Source of the DNA: Liolophura sinensis
Lineage: Eukaryota > Mollusca > Polyplacophora > Chitonida > Chitonidae
NCBI RefSeq assembly: GCF_032854445.1
Contig: NC_088295.1
Coordinates: forward strand, 74,428,028-74,492,027
Reading direction: 5' to 3'
DNA length: 64,000 bases
Below are positions 20,747-32,350 of this stretch, piece after piece. A program made the position numbers and the translations under genes. The notes under the pieces are model-generated. The model did not search any database. It had not been told where the DNA came from and was given only the letters and a program-made list of their open reading frames with translations. Each line of letters opens with the position of its first letter. Position 1 is the stretch's first letter.

Positions 20747-23700
20747 CTACGGACCCAAGGCGCAGCAGACACCAGTTTCACAAGAATAGTTGGGTGTTGG
20801 TGTGCCTTTGAGATCAGTACATGCGGAAGCGGACTCCAAGCAGAAGCGTCCCGCAAACCTAAGGCACTCTAGAAAAAGGAAAAAAATGCATCAAGCACAT
20901 TGTCAAGCTGGTTAATACATTGGCACAACCGTCCAATATAGACTGTTGATTGATTGGTGTCATGTAAATAGCACGTTGTGCGTGATAATGTCCAAGGCAA
21001 CTCATCTTTCTCGGGGTCATGTACACAATTGCACATGCGCGATGACATCAATTCGTGTGCATCGTAGTTAAAGGATCATAATTCAGTGTATATTAACGGA
21101 GAGCTACAGAGTGAAAGCCAAAGACACTGGGCGGTTCCAGTCCAATCAAAAAAACAAGGCTATAAGGAAAATATGCTTTTTTTAAGGTGGAGAAGAGGAT
21201 GTCTTATCTGGAGCTTAAACCTTAACAGTACATGGCAGCTGTTATATTAGTCTCAACACAAAACATACCTTTATTCAGAACAGGCGATTTTATTACCAGC
21301 CAAATTTAGTTAACTTTCACTGTAGCTCTTCAGAATAATGTGATGTTCTCATGTCAACTGATTGCTTCGTCTCCTTTTGAAAAGCCTGTATTTCATTTTT
21401 GTGCTGATCTGGAATATTACATGTAGCATTGTCTGGTCGAAAAGCCATAACAGTTTCCTTTTTGTAACATTTCCCCCTCAATGGTATGATGTGGCGTTAA
21501 ACCGTTATCATTCATTCATCCATTCTCCCCAAGTAAGGACCCTTACCATACAACTTGTTTATCCTCCCTTACCTGGATCTGGAAGAACAGGTGGTCCGGA
21601 GTTGGATGTCGAGTCGGATTCAGATCCAGATCCAGATCCGGAGTCAGATCCTGAGCTAGAACCTGAGCTGCTGCTGCCTCGTCTGTCTGAAATCGACAAC
21701 GCGTACATAACAATTGATATCGTCTGGTAAACTTTTATTTTGCTTGTCTTTGTAGTTTCGCCGGCCCCGATAGCTCAGGTGGTAGAGCGTTCTCTTCGGG
21801 AACGGTAGATCCAGCGTCAATGCTGGATCGACCTTAAAACAGGAAGTTGTAACTTCCTCAACATGGTGTTCATCGTTAAGGGGATAGTGCAACGACTGGT
21901 TGACACGTATCAATATAATATATCTGACGAGGAGGCTTACCTGCCCTCGGTGAGTCGTCTCAGTGAAGCAGTACTAGATAAGAGAGCGGTGGTAATCCGC
22001 CCTGCAGGAAAGAGGCACATGACACATACATGCACTCTAAGAACTCATTTGTCGTCACAAAAATTGTTAAGTACGACGTTAAACCCAAAGCACTCACTCA
22101 CTCACACACTCTTTGTAGTTATATATTTGTATTTTTGCCGTTTTCACAAGGAATCATCTTCGCTATGATATGCCTGCCAGGTTGAGCTATTTAACTAATA
22201 CTCTTTTATATGCCTAATCTGAGTAAGCACTAGAGACGTTGGTGTCCATCTTATGACATCGCTGTCGAGGATCTTTACTTACTGAGACAGCAAGCATTTA
22301 ATTCCGCTTGTTGACTTGGTGCAAGAGTGTCTGTTTACTAGAATAATAGCAACATCAAATCCTGAGGGAGCCTAATTTAGATGTCATTGTTGTAATCAAT
22401 CTTTTATTCATTTGAGGAAGGATGGCTCGTTTGCCGCAACAACAATATCTTAATATGGTCACTGAACGCAAATTGTTTCACCCGAGGTGGTATTACGTGG
22501 GAAAAAATACGTTTAGATTCATGGTATACATAAAATACATTTTGAAACCATTATTACTTAGGTGAGGATTTCGCAATCACTTTTACAAACATTATCGTTA
22601 CATCACTATTAACTTCTTCTACGAGAAAATCCGCTTTAATCCTTATTGCATGATTATTGGATCCCAAAGGTAAACAATGAAAATCGAACGCCTATATTCT
22701 GTGCAACAACCAATAACTTAGACTTGATATCTTCTTAGATAATTCCTCAAAAATATGATATATCGTCCAGAGCAAATTCTCCTTCAGTCATAATCACATT
22801 TCAAACCAACTAAGTCAACGAAACATTTTAATAACTACCTCTGCTTCTAACACTGGACCGTGTTCTTCGGCTGTCGCTTCCACTTCCACTGCCGCTACTA
22901 CTTTCACTGTCGGCTTCAGCAGCTGCTGTATCAGCATTTGTGGCGTCTCCTGTGGGAGCTGCTGTATCGTCTTCAGCTGCGGCGTCTTCTTCGTCGCTCT
23001 CGCTGCTACTGCTGCTGCTACTGCTGCTGCTGCTAGAACTGCTTCGTTTTCTTCGGCTGTCACTTCCACTTTCACTATCGCTACCACTTTCACTGCCAGT
23101 CGCAGCAGCTGCTGTATCAGCATTTGTGGCGTCCCCTGTGGGAGCTGCTGTATCGTCTTCAGCTGCGGCGTCTTCTTCGTCGCTCTCGCTGCTACTGCTG
23201 CTGCTGGAACTGCTTCGTTTTCTTCGGCTGTCGCTATCACTTCCACTGTCGCTACCACTTTCACTGCCAGTCGCAGCAGCCGCTGTATCAGCATTTGTGG
23301 CGTCTCCTGTGGGAGCTGCTGTATCGTCTTCAGCTGCGGCGTCTTCTTCGTCGCTCTCGCTGCTACTGCTGCTGCTACTGCTGCTGCTGCTAGAACTGCT
23401 TCGTTTTCTTCGGCTGTCGCTATCACTTCCACTGTCGCTACCACTTTCACTGCCAGTCGCAGCAGCTGCTGTATCAGCATTTGTGGCGTCCCCTGTGGGA
23501 GCTGCTGTATCGTCTTCAGCTGCGGCGTCTTCTTCGTCGCTCTCGCTGCTACTGCTGCTGCTGCTAGAACTGCTTCGTTTTCTTCGGCTGTCGCTATCAC
23601 TTCCACTGTCGCTACCACTTTCACTGCCAGTCGCAGCAGCTGCTGTATCAGCATTTGTGGCGTCCCCTGTGGTATCTACTGTATCGTCTTCAGCTGCGGC

Positions 23701-25470
23701 GTCTTCTTCGTCGCTCTCGCTGCTACTGCTGCTGCTACTGCTGCTGCTGCTAGAACTGCTTCGTTTTCTTCGGCTGTCACTTCCACTTTCACTATCGCTA
23801 CCACTTTCACTGCCAGTCGCAGCAGCTGCTGTATCAGCATTTGTGGCGTCCCCTGTGGGAGCTGCTGTATCGTCTTCAGCTGCGGCGTCTTCTTCGTCGC
23901 TCTCGCTGCTACTGCTGCTGCTGCTAGAACTGCTTCGTTTTCTTCGGCTGTCGCTATCACTTCCACTGTCGCTACCACTTTCACTGCCAGTCGCAGCAGC
24001 CGCTGTATCAGCATTTGTGGCGTCTCCTGTGGGAGCTGCTGTATCGTCTTCAGCTGCGGCGTCTTCTTCGTCGCTCTCGCTGCTACTGCTGCTGCTACTG
24101 CTGCTGCTGCTAGAACTGCTTCGTTTTCTTCGGCTGTCGCTATCACTTCCACTGTCGCTACCACTTTCACTGCCAGTCGCAGCAGCTGCTGTATCAGCAT
24201 TTGTGGCGTCCCCTGTGGGAGCTGCTGTATCGTCTTCAGCTGCGGCGTCTTCTTCGTCGCTCTCGCTGCTACTGCTGCTGCTGCTAGAACTGCTTCGTTT
24301 TCTTCGGCTGTCGCTATCACTTCCACTGTCGCTACCACTTTCACTGCCAGTCGCAGCAGCTGCTGTATCAGCATTTGTGGCGTCCCCTGTGGTATCTACT
24401 GTATCGTCTTCAGCTGCGGCGTCTTCTTCGTCGCTCTCGCTGCTACTGCTGCTGCTACTGCTGCTGCTGCTAGAACTGCTTCGTTTTCTTCGGCTGTCAC
24501 TTCCACTTCCACTGTCGCTACCACTTTCACTGCCAGTCGCAGCAGCTGCTGTATCAGCATTTGTGGCGTCCCCTGTGGTATCTACTATATCGTCTTCAGC
24601 TGCGGCGTCTTCTTCGTCGCTCTCGCTGCTACTGCTGCTGCTGCTGCTAGAACTGCTTCGTTTTCTTCGGCTGTCGCTATCACTTCCACTGTCGCTATCA
24701 CTTTCACTGCCAGTCGCAGCAGCTGCTGTATCAGCATTTGTGGCGTCCCCTGTGGTATCTGCTGTATCGCCTTCAGCTGCGGCGTCTTCTTCGTCGCTCT
24801 CGCTGCTACTGCTGCTGCTGCTGCTGCTAGAACTGCTTCGTTTTCTTCGGCTGTCGCTATCACTTCCACTGTCGCTATCACTTTCACTGCCAGTCGCAGC
24901 AGCTACTGTATCAGCATTTGTGGCGTCCCCTGTGGTATCTGCTGTATCGTCTTCAGCTGCGGCGTCTTCTTCGTCGCTCTCGCTGCTACTGCTGCTGCTG
25001 CTGCTGCTAGAACTGCTTCGTTTTCTTCGGCTGTCGCTATCACTTCCACTGTCGCTACCACTTTCACTGCCAGTCGCAGCAGCTACTGTATCAGCATTTG
25101 TGGCGTCCCCTGTGGCATCTACTGTATCGTCTGCGGCGTCTTCTTCGTCGCTCTCACTGCTGCTGCTACTGCTGGAACTGCTACGTTTCCTTCGGCTGTC
25201 ACTCCCGCTATCGCTATCACTTTCACTTTCGCTACCACTTTCACTGTCGGCGTCAGCGGCTGCTGTATTAGCATTTGTATTAGCCGCAGTGGCGTCTCCT
25301 GTGGTATCTACTGCATTGTTTGGAGATGCAGCGTCTTCATCGCTCTCGTCGGTACTGCTACTGCTGCTGCTGCTGCTAGAGCTGCTTCGTTTATTTATCC
25401 ATCTGGTTTCGATGCTGGCAAAAAAAATGCAAAGAAGTAACGCCGGAAGTAAAAGTCGAGTAGCATTCAT
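20747..25470 (-). CDS. Gene G: large secreted Ser/Asp repeat protein with furin-like sites and C-terminal Cys module
   Basis: Predicted three exons, 955 residues. Exon 1 (25470-22839) encodes the signal peptide MNATRLLLPALLLCIFFASI. Thirteen units follow, each with an RRKR site, a run of 9-14 serines, ESDEEDAAAEDD, TGDATNAD and a Ser/Gly/Asp stretch. RRKR followed by serine fits the furin consensus R-x-K/R-R, so the chain could be cut into acidic peptides. It ends RRTRSSVRSR, at G|GTAGTT in phase 1. Exon 2 (21686-21573), after GATTTCAG, gives RRGSSSSGSSSGSDSGSGSG and a Pro tail, phase 1 to phase 1. Exon 3 (20868-20747), after TTTTTCTAG, encodes CLRFAGRFC, six residues, C, twelve residues, then CETGVCCALGP and a stop: C-x7-C-x6-C-x12-C-x4-CC. 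The exon 1 donor is weak. Without that splice the frame ends three residues later. The matching phase and RR-Ser composition support the join. Such acidic Ser/Asp proteins bind calcium and occur in mollusc shell matrices (family knowledge); the role here is inferred. Confidence 0.82.
21758..22109 (+). mobile_element. SINE-C, plus, in gene G intron 1
   Basis: tRNA-like head GGCCCCGATAGCTCAGGTGG, then TAGAGCG, a body, the 3' part TAAGTACGACGTTAAACCCA and a (CACT)n tail. Flanked by an 11-bp direct repeat TCTTTGTAGTT (21747-21757 and 22110-22120). Confidence 0.92.
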
Positions 25471-25518
25471 TTTTATGCTTGAGATTTGAAACTGGTGACA
25501 GCCAAAAAAAAATCCCGC

Positions 25519-25525
25519 ATTTATA
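25519..25525 (-). promoter_or_regulatory. TATA box of gene G
   Basis: TATAAAT on the minus strand, about 50 bp upstream of the gene G ATG. Confidence 0.75.
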
Positions 25526-26157
25526 CTACCATGATAATGAGCATGACCTAAATCGATCTGTCATCAAAATTTTGACAAGTAACAGGTAGAAAAACAGATG
25601 GTGTGCAAGACCCGGTAATTGGAGAGGAGCGTCCGGAGACCCGATATGTAGCTGTTGTACAGATGAGTCAGTGCATGTACCGCGTAAGGGTTGTGGTCAA
25701 GAGATTAGCACCTGGCAAGGACAGATTCATTTGCATTACTTTACTGAATGTAAGGCAATGTCCGAAATGTCTGTTGACAAACCTATGCCTCTTTTTAAAA
25801 ACATAACAAATGGCCAGTTTGTGGCACGAAAAACGTCTGCGCCGTGATGTCATATTCATATTTTGGCGCTTTGCTTTCTCCTTGACTCTTTTCAATCCAC
25901 CAAGAAAACTTTACTATTTGTTTAAATGAACTTGTTTACAGTGAATCTGTTTACAGTGTCAAGGTGTGCACAATGTGCACAAAAGCTGATGTGTAGGCCT
26001 ACTGTGTTTTTGATGAACCTCTTTTCGAAGGTATTCAATTGTCCCTACCTTTGTTCAAACGAAAAAAAAAAAAACAGAAGGACTAAGAGACAAACTTCTA
26101 TTCCAATTTATTTCATATAATCATATTGTTCGAAAAGATCCTACATGACTTTGTACA
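25526..26157. other. Intergenic between gene G and the cyclophilin gene
   Basis: No exon recognised. Presumably holds the upstream control region of gene G and the 3' end of the cyclophilin gene. Confidence 0.45.
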
Positions 26158-26163
26158 TTTAAT
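26158..26163 (-). terminator. Possible poly(A) signal of the cyclophilin gene
   Basis: ATTAAA variant on the minus strand, about 145 bp after the stop codon. Confidence 0.45.
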
Positions 26164-26305
26164 AAACAAGCATTTGAGCACATCGCTCTTTATCATCACA
26201 ATGTGTAGCCTTGATTTTAAACATTGATTCAAAACACACTTAAATGTGGTGCCCGAGTTATCAGACCGAGTTAAGACGCCCGCTTTAAGACGGAAATTGT
26301 ACATT

Positions 26306-28545
26306 CTAAATCAATGATAAATCTTTCGTGCGTAAAGGTACGTTTAGTCCCTCGTCAGACTTGGCCTCGGTCTCTGTCAGTGTGTACTTCTTCGCTACGT
26401 CATCACATCCACAGTCAATGATCTTCACACGGTGTTTGGGCCTGGCACTATCGTCTGTCTTTACGTCACCAATAGCACGGACGGTATCCTGCAGAACAGA
26501 CAAAAAGCATTATTGACTTTATTTATTTGATCTGTGTTCAAAGCCGTACGTTTACTGCGACCCAAAAATATTTCAGTGAATACAAAAGTGAATACAAAAA
26601 GCATTCACTTTTTATTCAAATGCAATGTTGTAAAGCAATGCCTTGTGGAAATTGTGTGATATATTGTGTCCACATTGATGTGCATATGTTTCACTGATGA
26701 AAATTTCACTGAATTTGTAGCCAGTTGTTCAAAGTAACAAATACAATCCTATAAACAGTGTGCCCTGCAACATTGTAAGTATTTTATAAAGTTTTATGTT
26801 TCATATGTCGTCATTCACCTCTTATCTAACGCTTTAAACCACCACTGAAAAAATATGCCAGGTATCATTCATTCTCTACCAAGACGTTAAGGGACAAATT
26901 GCGCTTTGGCTACTGCTGGTTGCTTTAAGTGTGTTATTTTCTTGTATTATATCTGAATGCAGCCAAGACGTTACCAAGGGAATTTATATGTCTATTTCTA
27001 GCTAATGAGGTGATCTTACCATTCCTTTCACGACCTTGCCGAAGACGACATGTTTGTTGTCCAACCACCTTGCTTTGGTCAACATGACGAAGAACTGGGA
27101 TCCATTTGTATCTGTACCGTGGTTAGCCATGGACACGTAACCGGCAGCCTTGTGACTCAGGATGAAGTTTTCGTCAACGAATTTGGAGCCGTAGATGCTT
27201 TTACCTGTTGATTGAAAAGAAGCACAAAGTTACGCAGAGCTCGTACTCAATTATTTCTGCAGAAATCTCTTTGAAATTAATATCCCAGAAATTGAAAACA
27301 ACATTAACATTCATAAATATATAGTAGCGTCGTCCTGTGTTAAATGTGTTTGACAACACAGCATTTTGAATAATTCCAAACCCGTGACGTCTAATAAATT
27401 ACAATTGTTTTTTACCTAATTCTGTTTAAGCGATGGTGCTATAGGGCTGGTAAGTTGCTTCTATTTAAGCATTTAAACGAACAGTTAGAATAAACAGTTA
27501 ATGGAGGTAATTTAACAGTCCGGATTTTACGGCACTTCTTAGTTGTAAGTCTTATTTAGATACATATACCACTTTACCTTAAAATATAAAAAAGTAATTT
27601 TCCAATGTTACAATAAATCTAGATCATAATCTTAATTTTGAATGCTTTTCAATCTTATCACCCACCTCCTGTTCCATCTCCTACAGTAATGTCCCCTCCT
27701 TGAATGACGAAATCGGACACGACCCGGTGGAAGTTAGTGTTCTTGTAAGTAAGTTTCTCCTTTCTCTGCAAAAAAGGAAGATACATCTTCGTAAGAAAGG
27801 ATGCAATAGTCAGTGAAAATGGCAGTGTGCATACATGCTATTTTATTTCAAAGAACTTACGCTTAGTACACAATTGATAGGGCGTTTAAAGTGTTGGTAA
27901 ATATAAACTGAATGGGGCCATGAGAATACGTACACTACATGTTGCTAATCTAGAATTGTTTTTTTTTGTATTAATGTATGTCCAATCTAAGCGTGCAAAC
28001 TCATACATTCTCATTGCAGTTCTGAGTTTATTTATTTATTTATTTATTTGCTTTTCCTATCTATCTTAATGGAGTTTTATAGCGTACCCAAGAACACATG
28101 TATTTCACTAATACGACGGCGACCACCATTAGGGTAGGAGGAAACCTGGCAGAGCCCGCTAGAAACCCATGACGATATTCAATTTTAATAATTCTCTCTG
28201 TCTAATTGTCATATTTATCATGCTTCTGGTATTGCAGCATACTAGGTAGCTTTTTCATTTAACTTTACGTAGTCATTTCTTTAATTTTTAACATTTTAAT
28301 TAATTTCATCTTACCCCGCTTTCCATTTTTCTTTCAAATCCGTTAGTAATTGAAGCAAAGTTCATGACAGTCATTGGTGTGGTTTCGCCGAAGAGACCAA
28401 TCACAAAGCGACCTCGGTAGTCCTCGCCTGGCCCGTCATAGTCGCGGATTTCAATATCAAACCATGCCTCTTTGGTAACTGTGAGGTTGTCACAGTAACC
28501 AAGGGAGAGAATAGAAGCAAAGACAGCTAATAGGAAAAACGCCAT
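26306..28545 (-). CDS. Secreted cyclophilin-type peptidyl-prolyl cis-trans isomerase
   Basis: Four coding exons, 232 residues: 28545-28315, 27765-27666, 27204-27020, 26488-26306, all with GT-AG borders (phases 0, 1, 0). It catalyses cis-trans isomerisation of X-Pro peptide bonds. The signal peptide [18 protein letters not shown] sends it to the secretory route. The cyclophilin core is intact: FHRV with the catalytic Arg, [31 protein letters not shown] and [13 protein letters not shown] with the Trp that marks cyclosporin-sensitive forms. The usual Met two residues before the motif Gln is Val here. The C-terminus runs about 35 residues past CGC and ends KDLSLI, with no KDEL-type retention signal, so export rather than ER residence is likely. 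A 5' noncoding exon (about 29297-29249) is spliced to 28556. Secreted cyclophilins have been reported from limpet shell matrix (recalled, not checked). The Pro-rich neighbours would be natural substrates (inference). Confidence 0.96.
28025..28172 (-). mobile_element. SINE-A, minus, diverged, in a cyclophilin intron
   Basis: (TTTA)n tail, a diverged TAATGGAGTTTTATAGCGTA, then AATACGACGGCGACCACCAT and AGAGCCCG. Confidence 0.75.
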
Positions 28546-29029
28546 ACCGGCTGAATCTGTAAACAAAACAAAACATTTTTTTCGAAATACTTGTAAATAT
28601 GTGTTAAATTGAAAATGTTTGAATAAAAAAAAATTAGTCACGTCTGAAAGCCGGTAAAATTTGTCAATTATGGACATTCAAATGGCCTAAACAGAAAGGC
28701 ATAGGAATGAAATGGCTACAGGTAAACAAACAAAACATCCATGCAATTAGACAGTAGAATGGATTTCTGTCGTGTACTACGTAAGGCGAGGAACATATCC
28801 AGAAAAAATTGGCACATCCAAATTGCTGAAACATACATCAGGTAAATCCACATTTCTTCCCAGGCGATTCAAAGTATTTACTTGAAAACTTGATAGAATA
28901 TGCACTTCTAAAGAACAAACAACTTTAATATAGTCGAATTCAAATAAATAAAGTTGGTCTTTGCAGTCTAAAGGTTAATATTTCATAACTGTATTTCACA
29001 ATTATATTATTAAAATATTAACCATAAGT

Positions 29030-29181
29030 TAAGGTCCGGCCGTACGTGGGAAGGTCTTCCAGCAACCTGCGAATGTTCGTGGGTTTCCCCAGGGCTCTGT
29101 CCGGTTTCCTCCCACCACAATGCTGGCCGCCGTGGTATAAGTGAAATATACTTGTACGGCGTAAAATACCAATCAAATATA

Positions 29182-29216
<35 letters not shown>

Positions 29217-29218
29217 GC
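29030..29218 (+). mobile_element. SINE-A, plus, in the cyclophilin 5' intron
   Basis: 5'-truncated copy starting in GGCCGTACGTGGGAAGGTCT and ending in a long (AAAT)n tail. Confidence 0.9.
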
Positions 29219-29248
29219 TAAAAATAGCAAAATAACACCAGTACTTAC

Positions 29249-29297
29249 ATATTTGGCACTGTGTTGTCTGGAAATTTGATGTTCGGCAAACTCATCT
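29249..29297 (-). other. 5' noncoding exon of the cyclophilin gene
   Basis: Lies about 25 bp downstream of the TATA box and ends CCAAATAT|GTAAGT, a strong donor that pairs with the acceptor TTTGTTTACAG just before 28556. An ATG at 29295 is out of frame with the cyclophilin start and would be an upstream ORF if the transcript includes it. Confidence 0.6.
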
Positions 29298-29320
29298 GGA
29301 TTCCTAATTTTTGCGTGCTG

Positions 29321-29327
29321 TTATATA
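29321..29327 (-). promoter_or_regulatory. TATA box of the cyclophilin gene
   Basis: TATATAA on the minus strand, suitably placed before the 5' exon. Confidence 0.6.
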
Positions 29328-29340
29328 CAAGATGGTTAGC

Positions 29341-30171
29341 ATATATTGACCAATCAATGGCCTGTTAACTGTTGACTCCTGTGTTAATGGCCTCCACGTG
29401 TAAACGTTTTAGTCGTGTGCGTTTGACTCCCTATGGTTTTCAGGCTATATGCAGTTTAGAAAGCTATTACATCATTGCCAGAGGGACTATATGTGTTCCC
29501 AATCTACTAATCGTTTTTTTTGTTTATTATCGTCCCAGGGCATGAACTCCCATTGGTTATGTTTTACATTCTTGGTCTCCAGCATGCTTGAGATCACTCC
29601 TGTCTGCTTAGTACATGTTGTTGTTGTGAATTTGTATTTTTGATCAAACACTTATGAAGCGGAACGTGTAATTTTCATAACTAATGAAAATTCTTTTTAA
29701 GTCTTGCTTGGAAAATTATACCGGAGATCATGCTGTAAATTCAAAAACCCATCAATTTATTGTAATTTATTGGATTATCCGCATTACTAATATTTTGCTT
29801 ATGTGATGATAACAAATCTTTACAATCGAGAGCTGATCTTTTCATCTTGCAATTTTTTTCTTCATTTTTTTTTCAATAGCCTTAATAAAATAGTTTCAAG
29901 AAGACGCTAAGATGCTTCTTTGCAAACACTATGAAGTTGAGCTTAGGCCCTCAATACAATATCCATGGTTACTAATCTGAAAATTACGTCTGACCTGGCT
30001 TGCCTTCATCTTCTGTGTCATTTATCAATGCTTTACTGTTAACATATTTGAGCTTCATATGTACTTTCCAGAAAGTAATATAAAACACAACGTACTATTT
30101 TGTGGAAACAAAAATTTGTAATTATTGTAAAGTAATATTTAGATCAATAAACAAATGAAAACTTTAGCTAT
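29341..30171. other. Intergenic upstream of the cyclophilin gene
   Basis: AT-rich, no exon recognised. Confidence 0.45.
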
Positions 30172-30482
30172 CCCAAAGTATCTAGTTATTTGACAAAAAT
30201 ATCTAACTACTCCTTTCTATGAGTTATCTCAAAGTATCTAGTTATTTAGCTCAAAATATCTTATTACTTCTTTCGGTAAGTTACCTCAAAATATCTAACT
30301 ACTTCTTTCTCTGAGTTACCTCAAACTATCTAGTTATTTAGCTCAAAATATCTAACTACTTCTTTCTCTGAGTTACCTCAAACTATCTAGTTATTTAGCT
30401 CAAAATATCTAACTACTTCTTTCTCTGAGTTACCTCAAAGTGTCTAGCTATTTAGCTCAAAATATCTAATTACTTCTTTCTC
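30172..30482. repeat. 57-bp tandem repeat, about 5 copies
   Basis: Unit: TATCTAGTTATTTAGCTCAA, then AATATCTAACTACTTCTTTC and TCTGAGTTACCTCAA. The two halves of the unit resemble each other (ATCTAGTTATTT and ATCTAACTACTT). Confidence 0.9.
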
Positions 30483-31664
30483 CCAGTTTCATGCAGAAAT
30501 CAAAAGAAAACGTTTTAAGAGCTAGTTTGAAAATGTTAATTGAAGTGACGTAACGACCATATTTACATATTTATTCACCTGAAAATTATGTTCTCTTTCA
30601 ACATTCTCATGAAATTTATTTCACGGGTACAGACTAGCCACTCAGGAGGACGTCATTAACAGTGTCGAAAAATTCATCGTTGGACAATAAAACATTTTGT
30701 TGAAAAAAAAAAAAAAAGAAAGTTAAATGAAAAACAGTTAACTACAGGCATACTTCATGCTTGACTTTTTCAGTTTATGTCAACCATAATGTTAAACCAA
30801 CTAGAGGTCTTTTCTTATAAGTTAGCTTTTGTTTTTATATATTCTTTTCTTATCGCTGAAAACAAATAAAAGTGCTCACTGATCGAACAAACGCTCTATT
30901 AAAGATGTAATCTTTTAAACTCGAATTATTTGTTCAAGTGCTCTATTAATTCTGAAGGAAAGGTTAGATAAGTTTTTTTTTCAGATCTCGCGAAAGTTCA
31001 CACCTGGCCCCTTCTGCGATAGCCGGCCACAGATGTTGCCAGAGCGCCGTCGGTTAAGAGGCTCTAATTAACCGATAAAACAGTGTGAGTTCTCTCCCCT
31101 ACCCCCCATCGGTATGTTAACTGAAGTCAATGTCCTTATTACCAAAATATAGATCTAGGACATTGTTAGGACTTATTACAGAGGGATGGTGAGAAATGAA
31201 GTCAGCATTTCTACGAATTATGGATTTGCTCCATTTATAGACCCACTTTCCAACAAACACATGGTTAAATATACACCAGGGTCACATAAATACCACAAAG
31301 ACACATAATTTAATATTATTACATAATGAAATGCAGATAATGCATAATGGGATGCATAAAATGCATAATGTATTGCATACATGTACGATGTCTGCATTGT
31401 GAATAAAAATGTCATATAACATACCTATGCATAGAATATATAATGTGCTCGTTACTTTTAAAGAGAATTGAATTCATCCAAATAATCTATACCAGTAGGC
31501 CTATATCTCGTTAAGTCTTCTCAACTTCATCGAACCGACCTACTAACCATTTATGTAGAAAGTGCTCCTAGCGATTTATGAAAAAAGCCATGATAAAAAT
31601 CAAATATTTGTAAAATTAGTGCAATTCTGCGGATTTCGGGTATCGATGTACAAGGTTGGACTAC
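30483..31664. other. Intergenic, no gene seen
   Basis: Includes short A runs and a TGCATAATG-rich stretch near 31320-31380. No exon recognised. Confidence 0.45.
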
Positions 31665-31867
31665 TTAAGTCCGGGTTCTGTCAGGAAACCAATACGACCA
31701 CATATTGTCACAATAAGCCCCTAGTACATGAACTTTAGGAAAAGTCATTGGCTGAAGTTTGTGATAATTTTCACACCTTTGGTGAGATGCCTGTAACTGC
31801 TGAAACAAATATGTGGCATTTTGGTTCAAGAGAGTGTCCATTAATTGATTTGCCTGTGCGTCGGATA
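31665..31867 (-). CDS. Orphan last exon of an unrecognised protein
   Basis: An open exon of 203 nt follows the acceptor AACATTATTAG. In phase 1 it gives SDAQANQLMDTLLNQ, NATYLFQQLQ, then CENYHKLQPM and YCDNMWSYWFPDRTRT before the stop. Codon use and residue mix look natural, with an N-glycosylation site (NAT), two cysteines and an aromatic end. No matching upstream exon or signal peptide was found on the minus strand up to 34.9 kb. A truncated gene or a distant first exon are both possible. The phase-1 border matches the secreted family around it, but there is no CC module. Confidence 0.4.
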
Positions 31868-32152
31868 CTAATAATGTTAAAAACATAGATATCTATAGTC
31901 AAAAGTCCTTTAAAACACGCTTTAACCTAACTAGCTTATGAACAAGATGTGCATTTTAATGTGTATTAGTACGTAGTATACAAATCCAGGCGGCAATAAC
32001 CTACCCAGGAATGTACGACATTTAAGTGCGTGCAAGATTTTCAAAGACAAAATTATATCTGCATAAGGCTTTAACCTTATCTAATTTAATATTGCATCCA
32101 AAACGGGTTTGTTTGGTCACAACCATTTATTGCTGTCTCTCGTTTTTGTGAG

Positions 32153-32350
32153 GGGCCTGTTAGTCGATTGATCTAGACTGTTGGCATGTTTTGATGTGGA
32201 TTAGATGCCCAACTCTAGCATCCCTAGTTCAAAACCTGCAGTGGCCTATCTATTTTAACTTTAGAATCGGTTCTGTGCTCCAGAAAATCAAATCCTTAAG
32301 AACGATAAAAATCCACTTTCTAATTCCATCTTCCGTTCGGAATTCCCTGG
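32153..32350 (+). mobile_element. SINE-D, plus
   Basis: tRNA-like head GGGGCCTGTTAGTCGATTGA, with a B box near AGTTCAAAACCTGCAGTGG, and a 3' part (GAATCGGTTCTGTGCTCCAG) matching both copies at 44045-44480. Confidence 0.75.

Noticed and set aside
22940-25489. A plus-strand 849-residue Leu/Ser/Ala-rich open frame antisense to gene G
   Set aside because: It is open only because triplet repeats lack stops in several frames. The signal peptide, TATA box, splice sites and varied composition are on the minus strand.
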